The position numbers were made by a program, and so were the translations under genes. This document shows positions 10,710 through 22,674 of a stretch of 60,000 nucleotides of DNA, piece after piece. The notes below the pieces were generated by a model. It saw only the letters and a program-made list of their open reading frames with translations. It was not told the DNA's origin and did not search any database. Origin of the DNA: Antedon mediterranea (taxonomy: Eukaryota > Echinodermata > Crinoidea > Comatulida > Antedonidae); assembly GCF_964355755.1 (NCBI RefSeq), contig NC_092678.1, positions 16,342,922 to 16,402,921 of the forward strand, written 5' to 3'. Positions within the stretch are counted from its first letter, which is position 1, and each line of letters starts with the position of its first letter.

Positions 10710-12095
10710 TGTTGCTAAAATAATCAATTAATATTCATATTTTTTCGTTCCTGTTGAACTACAATAAATTACAATATATTCTTTTTATATATCCGAGTTT
10801 TTAACCGAATATTCGGCTAGGTTACAAACATATATACAGTCAACATGTAAGTTTGTGTTTTGAAAACCATATTTATTTCACAAAATAATGAAATTGGCAA
10901 GAAATTAGAAATATTTTTAAATAAAAAATATTAATATAACAAAATCATTATTATATACTTAAATACTGAATAGAAATTTAAAAATATATTTCAGTTTTTC
11001 TGTTTAGTTTTGAGTCAATAATATCAGTTACTTGAACACAATTGTACTAATCTCATCCACTATATATTTTTGACTAAATATTATATTCGGGATATTTCTA
11101 CTGTATTTAATTCGTACAACTTGGGTACCAAATACATTTTCAAACATGTTTGATATACCGAAAGATTGAAACTTCTTTTTAGTTGCTTTTTTTTATTTAA
11201 TACTTTATTTTCTTTGAGATCCAATTACTGTAATTTTTTATCCAGATTGTTGGATTTAATATATGTCAACATTATTCAGTAAGTGGGGTTCTTACAACCA
11301 AAAATCTGTTCTGAATACAGTGTTAGGGTTTCGGTTTTTTTTAAATATAAAAAAATAGCATCTAAATGGTTCGCTAACGTTGAATAAAATAGTTTATTGG
11401 TTAGGACATCTATATTTATGTTGTTTGAATATTTTCTCATTCTCACAGATTTCCTCATCTCTTTATCGTTGAAATTAATTTATCAAACAATTTATAAAAA
11501 CAATGTCAATCGATTATATATTTTAAAGTGTAACATTCACCAGGTTCACCGATTTTAGATAAGTTCAGTGGTTTTTATAAAGACACTTAAATATCATGGA
11601 GTTGGTACACATACATAATTCCAGACTCATTAAATAAGTTCAACAGAGTATTTAGTACAATTCCCTTTAACACATGAGTTGCCATTTAATACCATACTTT
11701 TTGGAGGTCTGAAATTTATGAATGATACATGAACTATATTTGTTAAATAAACTATACAGAAAAATAAAGGATTAAAAATAGATTTTATGGATTAAATCTA
11801 TTCTTCAAAAATGGGAGCAGACAAAACACATGAAAACAGCAACAAGTTAGAAAATAGGCAAACTTCAAATCAAACTTGTCATTATATTATATAGACAAAT
11901 CATGGAAAGAGAAATGCCAATGGTAAATCAATGAGGCCGGATAACCTATATTATTGGCTTATTGGTGAAAACATTGTTTGAAACGATTCAATTGTGTAAT
12001 CATGGATTCATGGTATTTAAAAAACAAAAAAAGAAACTCAGTTTTTTGTTAAAAGCAAATAAAATAGTTTATACATTTCATTTACCGGTTTAGCT
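10710..12095. other. H1-H2B inter-unit spacer between units 1 and 2
   Basis: AT-rich spacer without a recognisable gene, collinear with 21110-22450 after unit 2. Its end (about 11965-12095) matches 590-715, so it is the ordinary junction between tandem units. Confidence 0.65.
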
Positions 12096-12101
12096 AATAA
12101 A

Positions 12102-12138
12102 ATCTCTTTTGGGACATGTGGTGGCTCTGAAAAGAGCC
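12102..12138 (-). terminator. H2B (unit 2) histone 3' stem-loop and downstream element
   Basis: Stem-loop at 12123-12138, AAAAGAGAT at 12102-12110, minus strand. Confidence 0.95.
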
Positions 12139-12167
12139 GTTTGGTTTGAGATTCAGCAAAATGATGT

Positions 12168-12536
12168 TTACTTGGAGCTGGTGTATTTGGTGACAGCCTT
12201 GGTACCCTCAGAGACAGCATGCTTAGCCAATTCACCAGGAAGCAATAGACGGACAGCGGTCTGGACTTCCCTGCTGGTGATGGTCGATTTCTTGTTGTAG
12301 TGAGCAAGACGAGATGCTTCTCCTGCAATACGTTCGAAGATGTCATTGACGAAACTGTTCATGATTCCCATGGCTCTGCTGGAGATACCAGTGTCTGGGT
12401 GAACTTGCTTCAACACCTTGTAGATGTAGATGCTGTAGCTTTCCTTTCGCTTACGTTTCCTCTTCTTGTCAGTAGTTCTTACAGCCTTAGCCTTACCGGC
12501 TTTCTTGGCAGCTTTTCCTGAAGTTTTTGGTGGCAT
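12168..12536 (-). CDS. H2B: histone H2B, unit 2
   Basis: 122 residues, identical to the unit 1 product except Arg for Lys in ISS(R/K)AMG, which makes it like unit 3. Synonymous differences are scattered (for example near 12280-12345). Its promoter has the best TATA box of the three H2B genes. Confidence 0.98.
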   Translation of the reverse strand: MPPKTSGKAAKKAGKAKAVRTTDKKRKRKRKESYSIYIYKVLKQVHPDTGISSRAMGIMNSFVNDIFERIAGEASRLAHYNKKSTITSREVQTAVRLLLPGELAKHAVSEGTKAVTKYTSSK

Positions 12537-12597
12537 GATTTTAGTAACTACGATACGACGAGTAAAGTAATCAAGTGAAGATTTTCATATCGCCCAG

Positions 12598-12667
12598 TGT
12601 ATTTATAGAGTTTGATATGCAAATGTGGTTTTCCAGTTAGGCTCGCTTGTCGACGCCATTCAATTGG
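12598..12667 (-). promoter_or_regulatory. H2B promoter, unit 2
   Basis: Minus strand: CCAAT 12663-12667, octamer ATTTGCAT 12617-12624, TATAAATAC 12599-12607. Spacing matches units 1 and 3. Confidence 0.87.
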
Positions 12668-12674
12668 TTGTTGA

Positions 12675-13110
12675 CTGCGCGCAATTTATTGAATGTACAA
12701 AACAAAAGCTTACTTGTTCTTTGTTAACATTTGGAGGGAAGAAGACAAGTAAAACACCTTATCTTTTTACAGTACTGTATTGAGTATTTGTAATTTTTGT
12801 ATGTATGCTTCATTTTGTACCTACCACCAATACAATGGTGTACTTTACGAACACAAAAGGTAGGATAAAAATTGAAAATGTACCTCACAATGTGAACTAT
12901 TTGGTGTATATTGTAATAAATAATCTGATATTTTGTCCTTACATAACATAAATACAGTACAACTTCAAGTGGTTTTTCAATATATTAATATAAAATAATA
13001 TCAATCAATTGAAAAAATAATTTTTTTATATAACAAAAAAATGTTTAGTAAATCGTTTTTAATAATGTATGAAAACAACCAGTACATTTATTTTATTCTT
13101 ATGTGCGTGT
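12675..13110. other. H2B-H3 spacer left of the inserted element, unit 2
   Basis: Closely matches 1298-1735 of unit 1; no gene. Confidence 0.55.
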
Positions 13111-13119
13111 TTAATAAAA

Positions 13120-13881
13120 CGCCGTGGCTAAAGATACGGTACCGTATTCTAACTTCTGTTTACTAAAGGTACGGTAAAATTGCATTACGTCATAACCAGC
13201 CAATGGGGTGCTGGTACGTGTGTGACGTCATCGTATAAGGACTTCGTGGATTTTTTTCATATCGCGAAAACAGTGATCAACCGCATTTTCTTTATGCTTC
13301 ATTCATCGCTATTATCGCCGTCGTGTGTGAAAAAAACTAAATGTAGCCTACGTCTGTTATTATTATTGAAAAGCCAAAACATTGATTTTAATTCTAGAAA
13401 ACCGTTTCAACAGAGGCCTAGGCCTACTTACTACGTACTATAACCTCATGAGTTTGTTTGTGTAGTAGGGAAAGCGATGCCAGGCTGGAGCCAGCTGCAT
13501 GTGTGCGCTGCTTTCTGTGACTCGTCAGCCCTGGGGCTACTGTCTAAATTATAGTATTTGAGGGCCCCTTTATTGTCCGCATTTGCTTGTTGTTTATGGT
13601 CACCATTGTAAACAAAGTTTAATAAAAAATTATTATAGGCCTAAATAGGCCATTTGGAATAAAAATAAAACCCTCATCTGCAGCGCACACACATCCACGC
13701 AGCCTGGCGCCGCCGATAGGAATTCTCTACATATACAACAGACGCGATATGAAAAAAAGTCCTTATACGATGACGTCACACACGTACCAGCACTCCATTG
13801 GCTGATTATGACGTAATGCAATTTTACCGTACCTTTAGTAAACAGAAGTTAGAATACGGTACCGTATCTTTAGCCACGGCG
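13120..13881. mobile_element. Mutator-like long-TIR MITE, member 1
   Basis: A 762-bp insertion absent from units 1 and 3. The 9-bp direct repeat TTAATAAAA (13111-13119 and 13882-13890) flanks it; the empty site in unit 1 (around 1735) has one copy. Terminal inverted repeats of about 125 bp (13120-13244 and 13757-13881) are nearly identical, begin CGCCGTGGCTAAAG and include TGACGTCA. There is no transposase. Long TIRs with 9-bp duplications are typical of Mutator-like elements; the assignment rests on that structure only. Confidence 0.85.
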
Positions 13882-13890
13882 TTAATAAAA

Positions 13891-14425
13891 TGGTGTGGTA
13901 CGTCATTCATTTTAAAATACCTGTAGTAACAAATGTAATTCTCATCCCGAATACTGTATAGTACATGTACAAATAATTTCAAGAGGTGGAAAATGAAAGG
14001 TTGTACAGTACATGTATTATTATTACAGTAGAGCAACAAGGCAAACATCAAACTAAACTTTCTAGAAAGGCCATCAGCCTTCATTGCAAAGTTCACATTC
14101 ATGTTGATTCGCTTTAACTGTCTGTAGTACTTTGTGTATTTTATATGTAAACTGACTTTGGGGTTGGGTTAACCAACTCAGCTATAGAGTGAGTGATTAT
14201 AGACGGAATAAAAAACTAAATGAAAGTTATAATTTATATAGACAATTCATGAGAAAAAAAATTGCAATTACAGTAGTAAGTATACTTAATGTATGTACTG
14301 TATTTTTACCTGTTTTTCATATTAGATTATAATGTAGGCCTATCAGTTTATATACTAAGCTTGACTTGATGTATATTAAATATTATATGGTAGAGAAACA
14401 CAACAAATAAAGTAGACAATTGCTA
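13891..14425. other. H2B-H3 spacer right of the inserted element, unit 2
   Basis: Collinear with 1738-2250 of unit 1, with a short extra stretch around 14035-14100 that is shared with unit 3 (58328-58365). No gene. Confidence 0.5.
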
Positions 14426-14430
14426 ATTTA

Positions 14431-14466
14431 ATCTCTTTTGTACATATTGTGGCTCTGAAAAGAGCC
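14431..14466 (-). terminator. H3 (unit 2) histone 3' stem-loop and downstream element
   Basis: Stem-loop 14451-14466 followed by ACAA; AAAAGAGAT at 14431-14439; minus strand. Confidence 0.95.
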
Positions 14467-14494
14467 TTTTGGTTTGACAAAACGGAGAATTGTC

Positions 14495-14914
<420 letters not shown>

Positions 14915-14954
14915 TCAACTAATAAAATTGATATCAAAATTGTTTAAATTCTTG

Positions 14955-15152
14955 CGTTTATATAAGGACCTGTGTTTGCAAGGGTAATTAACTACAAGCA
15001 ATACGATTGGCTAAATGGAAACTTGTGTTTCTTTGTTATATTCAATCAGCAATCAAGTGATTGGCTAAATTTTACTGTTTAGAACACGTCCGCAGTTTCG
15101 TTTTCAATAATGTGGCGGGGGTTCCACAGATTAACAAAACGAATTCTATTGG
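14955..15152 (-). promoter_or_regulatory. H3 promoter, unit 2
   Basis: Minus strand TATATAAA 14957-14964 and CCAAT at 15006-15010, 15060-15064 and 15148-15152, the same three-box layout as unit 1. Confidence 0.8.
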
Positions 15153-15199
15153 TTGAAATCTGTGGCTAAGAACACGTCCGGAGCTCACCAAAATATTGC

Positions 15200-15885
15200 G
15201 CCTTTTTTGTTTTTTTTATTTGCAGAATTTATTAAACTGCATAATGGCCTTTTAAAGTGTGATTTTATTAATCTTCATTTTTTATGTTTTTTGGGGATGA
15301 GTTATTTTGTATTTTAGGCCTCTGCTATCTGATAATAATGTAGAAATTAAAAAAAAACCTTTGATATATCCATTTTTCTATTTATTTTTAAATCAGGCCC
15401 ATATCTTTGCATTTTTTATCCAAACAATGATGCATCTCTTTTTATATTTAATTCATTGTTTGTTGCAAACATGTCACTCTTCTTTGTGTAATCGATTCTG
15501 TTTTATGCAACTACAGTATTTATTTCTACAATGTTTACAAAATATGATATAGCCTATACAGGGGTTCATGTGTATAATAATAAGTGTAAGCATGGATTTA
15601 ATCCATGCTTACACTTAAGTAATTAGAAACGTGGTTTATTTTGTGTGTTAAAAGTGAACATTTCATACGTACTTTCTATGTTCTATATAATATGGAAATA
15701 TATATCTATCCATTATAATAGTACTGTAAATGATGTTAAGTCGAGGATAATAAATAATACACACTACAAGAAACTTTTTGTCTAATTTGATGGTGAAAGC
15801 AAAATATTGAAATAACCCCAATTTACACATAAATTAGCTTTTTGGTGTTAAGTACCGTGTTGTTATATTGTTACTTTGTGCTAAT
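15200..15885. other. H3-H2A spacer, unit 2
   Basis: A shortened counterpart of 3030-4040. It holds a unit 2-specific perfect hairpin at 15581-15617 (listed separately). No gene. Confidence 0.55.
15581..15617. repeat. perfect 17-bp inverted repeat
   Basis: Arms TAAGTGTAAGCATGGAT (15581-15597) and its exact complement (15601-15617) around a TTA loop. Unit 1 lacks it at the corresponding place (about 3460-3490). It is not followed by a gene and is not a histone stem-loop. Confidence 0.9.
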
Positions 15886-15888
15886 TCA

Positions 15889-15925
15889 ATTTCTTTTGGA
15901 CAAAATGGTGGCTCTGAAAAGAGCC
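15889..15925 (-). terminator. H2A (unit 2) histone 3' stem-loop and downstream element
   Basis: Stem-loop 15910-15925; AAAAGAAAT at 15889-15897, the same variant purine element as in unit 1. Confidence 0.93.
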
Positions 15926-15958
15926 GTTTGGTTTGAGAATGCGGTAAGCAATACGAAT

Positions 15959-16348
<390 letters not shown>

Positions 16349-16402
16349 CTAATTGTATTTCGGTATATTCGATAATAATGAAGATTCAAACAGTACCTGG
16401 TG

Positions 16403-16509
16403 TTTTATAGCCACCTGTGGTTCGCCCTACGGAAATCTTGTACTGATGTGACCAATCACGGTCGTCCGCGCTGTAGGCGGTAATCGCTTCTATTGTGTTG
16501 TTCTATTGG
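16403..16509 (-). promoter_or_regulatory. H2A promoter, unit 2
   Basis: Minus strand TATAAAA 16403-16409, CCAAT in plus orientation 16452-16456 and in minus orientation 16505-16509. Confidence 0.8.
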
Positions 16510-16714
16510 GTAGACGTTCTTTGTTATTTTGGCGCAAATTTACAAAATATCATCACAACAGTTATTTGTTATACAGTACTGTATACAATACATACAAATA
16601 CTGTACATTCATAATATTTAGCAGCAGGAAAAAAGTAACATTTTCAGCTGATTTGCACTTTTTTATATTACAATAAAAAATAAACACATTATAAATTTAA
16701 CAACGGTTAAATTT

Positions 16715-17056
16715 CAAGTTAAAAAAACATTTATTTAATCAACAATGGCATTATACAGTATAATATAATTATAGGTAGTACATAAATGAAAACATAGTAA
16801 TAAGCCATCATTTGGGGTCTTCTCTAGAAGAAAACAAGTTTCTTGTCTCGAGAAAGACCCCAGAAACAATACACATACATTTAAACTAATATAATTTACT
16901 ACTAAATAATAAATAAAAACAAAAACGATGAAATAAAAATAGATAACTTTCAGTGTACTACAATCATAATAATATTAAAATTAGTATAAAGAAATAAGAT
17001 ACTTTTTAAAATTTTTACGAAAAGTATAAAGAGATTTAAAATGCTTTAGTTTAAAT
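16715..17056 (-). mobile_element. 3' end of a truncated non-LTR retrotransposon
   Basis: A 342-bp insertion in the H2A-H4 spacer, absent from unit 1, flanked by TTAAATTT (16707-16714 and 17057-17064). On the minus strand 16981-17043 reads HFKSLYTFRKNFKKYLISLY and a stop, the style of a LINE ORF2 C-terminus. A 3' UTR follows with a long hairpin (16814-16828 against 16846-16861, GGGGTCTTC arms) and an A/T-rich tail at the left end. It differs from the LINE in unit 1. Confidence 0.65.
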
Positions 17057-17064
17057 TTAAATTT

Positions 17065-17967
17065 GAATTCATCGTAACATTTTAATCTGTAAATTTGAAA
17101 AACAATAAAGTAAATTGACATTTATAAAACAATTTTTTTCATAAATGTAATACTGTATAAGAGACCAGTTAAAAATATCCAAAATTCAACCTGATCCTAC
17201 CAAAGTACATAATACTACTGTATTACAAAGTACCTTATCGATTTTATGCTCACATAAATAATGATTAACCTGGGTAATAAATATTAACTATCCCGCACTG
17301 AAACAATTACAAGCATGTACTTTTATGAACATTTGGCAAACACCATGCATAGCTTCTTAAAAATGTCTTATATTAAATAACATTGTGAAAGAGTCCAAAT
17401 TATATTTGTTATACAATAACAATATTATATAGGCCAATGTGAACATGAGCATCATGATGTAATTATATTGTTAAAATATGTTTTCGGATACTCAGATAAT
17501 TTACTTGATGAAGAGTGTAAAATAGTAAAATAGTGTGAAAATATTTTGGATAGTTTTTATAAAAGATACCTAAAAAGAGCATGGAAATTTCGAAATGCTA
17601 TCTACTTTGCTACATTAAGTAAATTGAAAAGGAGTGGGGAGGAGGTTGGTGGGTTTTCGTAATAAGTTGTGTTTATCAGTGGATTTTATTTAATACACTT
17701 TTACTACAGTATATTTAGTTTTGTATTCATTTGTGTAAAGTAATGATCTACTGTATGTATCGATTTAAATTGAGGGATTGGTGGGGGAAGAGGGGTAGGA
17801 TAGGGGTTGATAGTTGTTTGTTTTTGCCTTTATTTTATACTTTTCTATATATAATTAATTGTTAAATTGTTATTGTGAAGGATGCACCGTTGTGCTAAGT
17901 GTGCCATCGATCTAAAGGTGTAATTCCAAATAAATTGTTTGCATGGTGAAATCAAATGTTGATATAA
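17065..17967. other. H2A-H4 spacer, unit 2
   Basis: Collinear with 4825-5375 and 6002-6360 of unit 1, and keeps the empty TTAA site at about 17610. No gene. Confidence 0.6.
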
Positions 17968-18556
17968 TAGTACCGTATTTATTGACAAAACGGCCTGGGC
18001 TGTTTATTGTTTAGGTGGTTTTTAGGTGGACATTTATTGGAAGAAAGTTGTTTATTCAATGGGAGGGGGTCTAATCTAATGGAAATAGACGCCGATTATT
18101 CCATATGATGTTTCATGGGAGTGACATTATCACCGTTTATTTGAAGGGAATTTATTTAAAGATCGCCGTTTATTCGGTGAGTGAACATTGAGGTCAAATA
18201 TCAAAAGTGATATTATTCTTCAAGTGTACAAAAATACATATATGACAAATTTGAGACAAAAATTAATTCTTTTAAGACCAGTGGTTATCGAAGCATTGTC
18301 CTGACGCAAAAATTATTATTATTATTAGCGAACCCAGTCTTTACAGTAAATACAGGGAGTACTATATAATACGTTCGACTATCCTATGATCATGTGTGAC
18401 AATCTTCAGTTTAAACCAGGCTATATTTATGTTCAATCTTTTACTTTTGTTTACAATAATAATGAATAGTAATTCGTCAAAGTAACGAATTAAAATATAG
18501 TTATTAATTCCTATTATACACTGTTGCAGAGTCAGGTTGTTGAATGGTCTGGGTGG
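17968..18556. mobile_element. unidentified insertion in the H2A-H4 spacer
   Basis: About 590 bp present only in unit 2, replacing about 40 bp of unit 1 (6362-6402). The left half repeats GTTTATT words and CCGTTTATT; an (ATT)n run is at about 18312-18327. No coding region. The right part contains a palindrome (18470-18492) closely related to the left-end palindrome of the 35-kb array family A but in reverse orientation. Exact termini and target duplication are not clear. Confidence 0.5.
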
Positions 18557-18650
18557 TATCAATTGTAATGGCTAATGTGAACATGATGTAGATTCACGTT
18601 GTGAATCAATGTTGATTTGGATTATTCATATTATAGATATTAGCAAACAA

Positions 18651-18686
18651 ATCTCTTTTGCACATGTGGTGGCTCTGAAAAGAGCC
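18651..18686 (-). terminator. H4 (unit 2) histone 3' stem-loop and downstream element
   Basis: Stem-loop 18671-18686; AAAAGAGAT 18651-18659; minus strand. Confidence 0.95.
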
Positions 18687-18720
18687 GTTTGGTTTGAAAT
18701 GTGTTGAACTGTATAACTGC

Positions 18721-19074
<354 letters not shown>

Positions 19075-19104
19075 TTATGCTAACCGTTTTGAAAATAGAC
19101 GTAG

Positions 19105-19280
19105 TTATATAGCAAATGCGGACGTGAATTTGGACTGCTCTACCTGACCTTTGTACCAAAACGCAAATAGCCTTTGGATTTAGTTTTGGTGGGAAATACA
19201 ATAACACTGTACTTTCTCGTTATTTTTTGTCTACGTATAAACGGAAAGCAGTTGTTTTTGTATTGAATTTTGGTGGGAAA
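19105..19280 (-). promoter_or_regulatory. H4 promoter and upstream repeats, unit 2
   Basis: Minus strand TATATAA 19105-19111 with CACGTCC just beyond. The TTTTGGTGGGAAA pair is kept at 19184-19196 and 19268-19280, although the sequence between is rearranged relative to unit 1. Confidence 0.7.
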
Positions 19281-19439
19281 TACAAAGTGGGTTTTTTGAC
19301 TGGCATTTCAGATTCAGATACTGTATTTCCTCCACGGTTCAACGCATTGATTTTGTCCAAAATTCATTGCAACTGTGTTTGTGTGATATTCGGAAGCGAT
19401 TCTTCTATTTATATTGATAAAAATATATAACACCAGTTG

Positions 19440-19649
19440 CATTAATTTCTTTCAAGATATTAAACATTATAAAAGATGTACAATTTCTTTCATAAACATA
19501 ATTATATATTATAATATTTACATTTTAAAGATATACAATTTAGATTAAATAAATAAAATAGATATAAAAGTACATTCTTTGATTCTTTAGTATAAACACC
19601 TCAGCTTGTATCATATAATGATGACACGAGATGAGGATGATCAAATGTT
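19440..19649. other. H4-H1 spacer, first part, unit 2
   Basis: Collinear with 7320-7535 of unit 1; no gene. Confidence 0.5.
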
Positions 19650-19834
19650 ATATGATAAACAATAAAAGCAATTGATTTTGTATTTTTGTGAAATATAAAA
19701 GTTGGTTTTTCTTTGTCATGCATTCCTGAAGATGAACAAATAAAGTTCGAAATATTGAATCATAACATGTGTTGCCTCATTTTATCGTCGTTTGTTTTAT
19801 ATTGTCATAAATAAAAATATTAGTTGAACCTCCA
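19650..19834. mobile_element. short retroelement-like insertion
   Basis: About 185 bp absent from unit 1, where CAAATGTTCAACCTGG is continuous (around 7524). It contains CCTGAAGATGAAC, AAATAAA, GTTCGAAA (19725-19752), a small GAAC/GTTC stem before GAAA. A similar block occurs in the first C element on the minus strand (35763-35806) with GATC/GATC as the stem. Such CTGAAGA...CGAAA tails are common at the 3' ends of retroelements; the family is not certain. Confidence 0.5.
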
Positions 19835-20275
19835 GTTCAACCTGGTTCATTCAGTAGATTAACTTTTCATTTGTCGAAATTAAAGGTTCAAACATTTGTT
19901 CATAAATTATAATAAATTTTATACAGTTTATGTTAACAGTAATTTACAATCAAATTATACCCGTCTGTATAAGGTGAAAGGAATAGCTATCCAATCGAAC
20001 CTAAAAACAACGTAGGAGGGCGATTAATTGATAATCAACACCAGTTGCATTTAATTAGTTGCATGCACTCAATCAAAGCATCTCAAGATAGTTATGTTTT
20101 AATTTAGTATGCTATAATTATTAGGAATCATCTTTTATATACATAACTGTAATATTATGTTCAACTTTTTGCAATTTTTATAACAAAAGCAAAAAAATGT
20201 GGTGTATATCCAAATCATCTCGCTATGCATTCATTATATTTTATTAATTCAGTAAAGACTATACGTGAAAGCAAT
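19835..20275. other. H4-H1 spacer, remainder, unit 2
   Basis: Matches 7524-7793 joined directly to 9674-9880 of unit 1. This is the empty site for the LINE (GTTTTAATTTAGTATG around 20095-20110). No gene. Confidence 0.6.
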
Positions 20276-20278
20276 CAA

Positions 20279-20314
20279 ATCTCTTTAGGATATTTGGTGG
20301 CTCTGAAAAGAGCC
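20279..20314 (-). terminator. H1 (unit 2) histone 3' stem-loop and downstream element
   Basis: Stem-loop 20299-20314; AAAGAGAT 20279-20286; minus strand. Confidence 0.95.
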
Positions 20315-20342
20315 GTTTGGTTTAAATTTGGTCGTAAATATT

Positions 20343-20918
20343 TTACTTCTTTGCAGCCGCCTTCTTTGGTGATTTTGAAGCCTTTTTAGCTTTCGGCTTT
20401 TTAGGCTTCTTGGTCTTTGGCTTCTTTGCAGGAGATTTAGCCTTCTTAGGCTTAGAAGATGGCTTCTTTTTCTCCGACTTCTTTGCCTTTTTAGGTGACT
20501 TGGTAGCCTTCTTTGCAGCTGGTTTCTTTGCCTTCTTTGCAGCTGGTTTTTTGGTCTTTGTTGCTTTCTTCTCCTTATCTGAAGCTGCCTTCTTCTTAGC
20601 TTTTTCCTTCTTTGCCTTTGCAGCCGCATCAGCTTTTGCTGCAGCCTGGTTTAGCTTGAATGAACCACTGGCTCCAGTACCCTTAGGCTGGACTAGTTTG
20701 TTGCTCTCGACTCCGCGTTTCAACGCCATACGGAGATGGGTTTTCATGTTGGCAGGATCTACTTTGTAGTTGGCTAGAATGTACTTAGCAATAGCCTGAC
20801 GAGATGAACCGTTTCTTTCCTTCAAAGCACCAATTGCTGCCGAAATCATGTCGATGTAAGTAGGGTGAGCAGCAGGCTTCTTTGCTGCAGCCTTCTTAGT
20901 TTTAGTTTTATCAGCCAT
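20343..20918 (-). CDS. H1: linker histone H1, unit 2
   Basis: 191 residues. The globular domain (about 18-90) is identical to unit 1; the C-tail has an extra PKK triplet ([13 protein letters not shown] against [10 protein letters not shown]) from a 9-bp in-frame indel near 20440, plus Thr to Ser in the KKAA(S/T)DKEK segment and Thr to Ala in KKPK(A/T)KKA. The indel lies in a simple-sequence Lys tail, where replication slippage is expected. The ATG is at 20916-20918. Confidence 0.97.
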   Translation of the reverse strand: MADKTKTKKAAAKKPAAHPTYIDMISAAIGALKERNGSSRQAIAKYILANYKVDPANMKTHLRMALKRGVESNKLVQPKGTGASGSFKLNQAAAKADAAAKAKKEKAKKKAASDKEKKATKTKKPAAKKAKKPAAKKATKSPKKAKKSEKKKPSSKPKKAKSPAKKPKTKKPKKPKAKKASKSPKKAAAKK

Positions 20919-20996
20919 CTGAGATAGGTAACACACTTTTAGCACGAATCAAATAGCAGGTTAAAATATTATGATAAAAGTTCAAAATTGAAAGCT

Positions 20997-21108
20997 AGCT
21001 TTATATCGATGTTGCGGACCTATACTAAAGCAACTGTATTGTTTCCCAGACCGCCTTTTTGTGTGCAATATTTAAAATGATTTTTACAAATATTGTGTTT
21101 GTTATTGG
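20997..21108 (-). promoter_or_regulatory. H1 promoter, unit 2
   Basis: Minus strand TATAAAG 20999-21005, a GGCGGTCTGGG block as in unit 1, and CCAAT 21104-21108. The AACACA word of unit 1 reads GCACACA here. Confidence 0.7.
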
Positions 21109-21109
21109 C

Positions 21110-22674
21110 TTAATTGTTGCTAAAATAATCAATTAATATTCATATTTTTTCGTTCCTGTTGAACTACAATAAATTACAATATATTCTTTTTATATATACG
21201 AGTTTTTAACCGAATATTCGGCTAGGTTACAAACATATATACAGTCAACATGTAAGTTTGTGTTTTGAAAACCATATTTTTTTCACAAAATAATGAAATT
21301 GGCAAGAAATTAGAAATATTCTTAAATAAAAAATATTAATATAACAAAATCATTATTATATACTTAAATACTGAATAGAAATTGAAGAATATATTTCAGT
21401 TTTTCTGTTTAGTTTTGAGTCAATAATATCAGTGACTTGAACACAATTGTACTAATCTCATCCACTATATATTTTTGACTAAATATTATATTCGGGATAT
21501 TTCTACTGTATTTAATTCGTACAACTTGGGTACCAAATACATTTTCAAACATGTTTGATATACCGAAAGATTGAAACTTCTTTTTAGTTGCTTTTTTTAA
21601 ATTTAATACTTTATTTTCTTTGAGATCCAATTACTGTCATTTTTTCTCCAAATCGTTGGATTTAATATATGTTAGTCAACATTATTCAGTAAGTGGGGTT
21701 CTTACAACCAAAAATCTGTTCTGAATACAGTGTTAGGGTTTCGTTTTTTTAAAAATATAAACAAACAGCATCTAAATGGTTCGCTATTACGTTGAATAAA
21801 ATAGTCAAAATAGTTTATTGGTTAGGACATCTATATTTATGTTGTTTGAATATTTTCTCATTCTCGCAGATTTCCTCATCTCTTTATCGTTGAAATTAAT
21901 TTATCAAACAATTTATAAAAACAATTTCGATCGATTATATATTTTAAAGTGTAACTTTCACCAGGTTCACCGATACAGTATTTTAGATAAGTTCAGTGGT
22001 TTTTATAAAGACACTTAAATATCATGGAGTTGGTACACATACATAATTCCAGACTCATTAATAAGTTCAACAGAGTATTTAGTACAATTCCCTTTAACAC
22101 ACGAGTTGCCATTTAATACCATACTTTTTGGAGGTCTGAAATTTATGAATGATACATGAACTATATTCGTTAAATAAACAATACACAAAAATAAAGGATT
22201 AAAAATAGATTTTATGGATTAAATCTATTCTTCCAAAATGGGAGCAGACAAAACACATGAAAACAGCAACAAGTTAGAAAATAGGCAAACTTCAAATCAA
22301 ACTTGTCATTATATTATATAGACAAATCATGGAAAGAGAAATGGCAACAAATCATAGAAAAAGAAATGGCAGTTAATATTAGGTATGTCATAATTATATA
22401 TTGAAAGGCTTAGTGGTGAAAATGTTATCTTAAAATGTTTGAAATGTGTATGTATGTTAACTGTATATTTAAAAAGAATAGATAATTAATAATTCCGAAT
22501 AGGATTGTATTTCAAAATATTGTAGATATAATAAAATTCTATTTTAAGTCAATCATGTTTTAATTTTTTTTAAATACATATGTATATACTGTATATATAT
22601 AGATATGACAGTAGTACTGTATTTCTAATCTTTAGGCTGGTTTATTTTGCAAATCCAATAATAATATACTGTAA
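21110..22674. other. H1-H2B spacer up to the left edge of the 35-kb array
   Basis: Collinear with 10710-11970 of unit 1 to about 22450 (GGCTTAGTGGTGAAAA matches GGCTTATTGGTGAAAA near 11958). About 22450-22674 has no match in the other spacers; it is AT-rich with a TATATACTGTATATATA run near 22585. No gene. The array begins at CTAG 22675. Confidence 0.6.
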
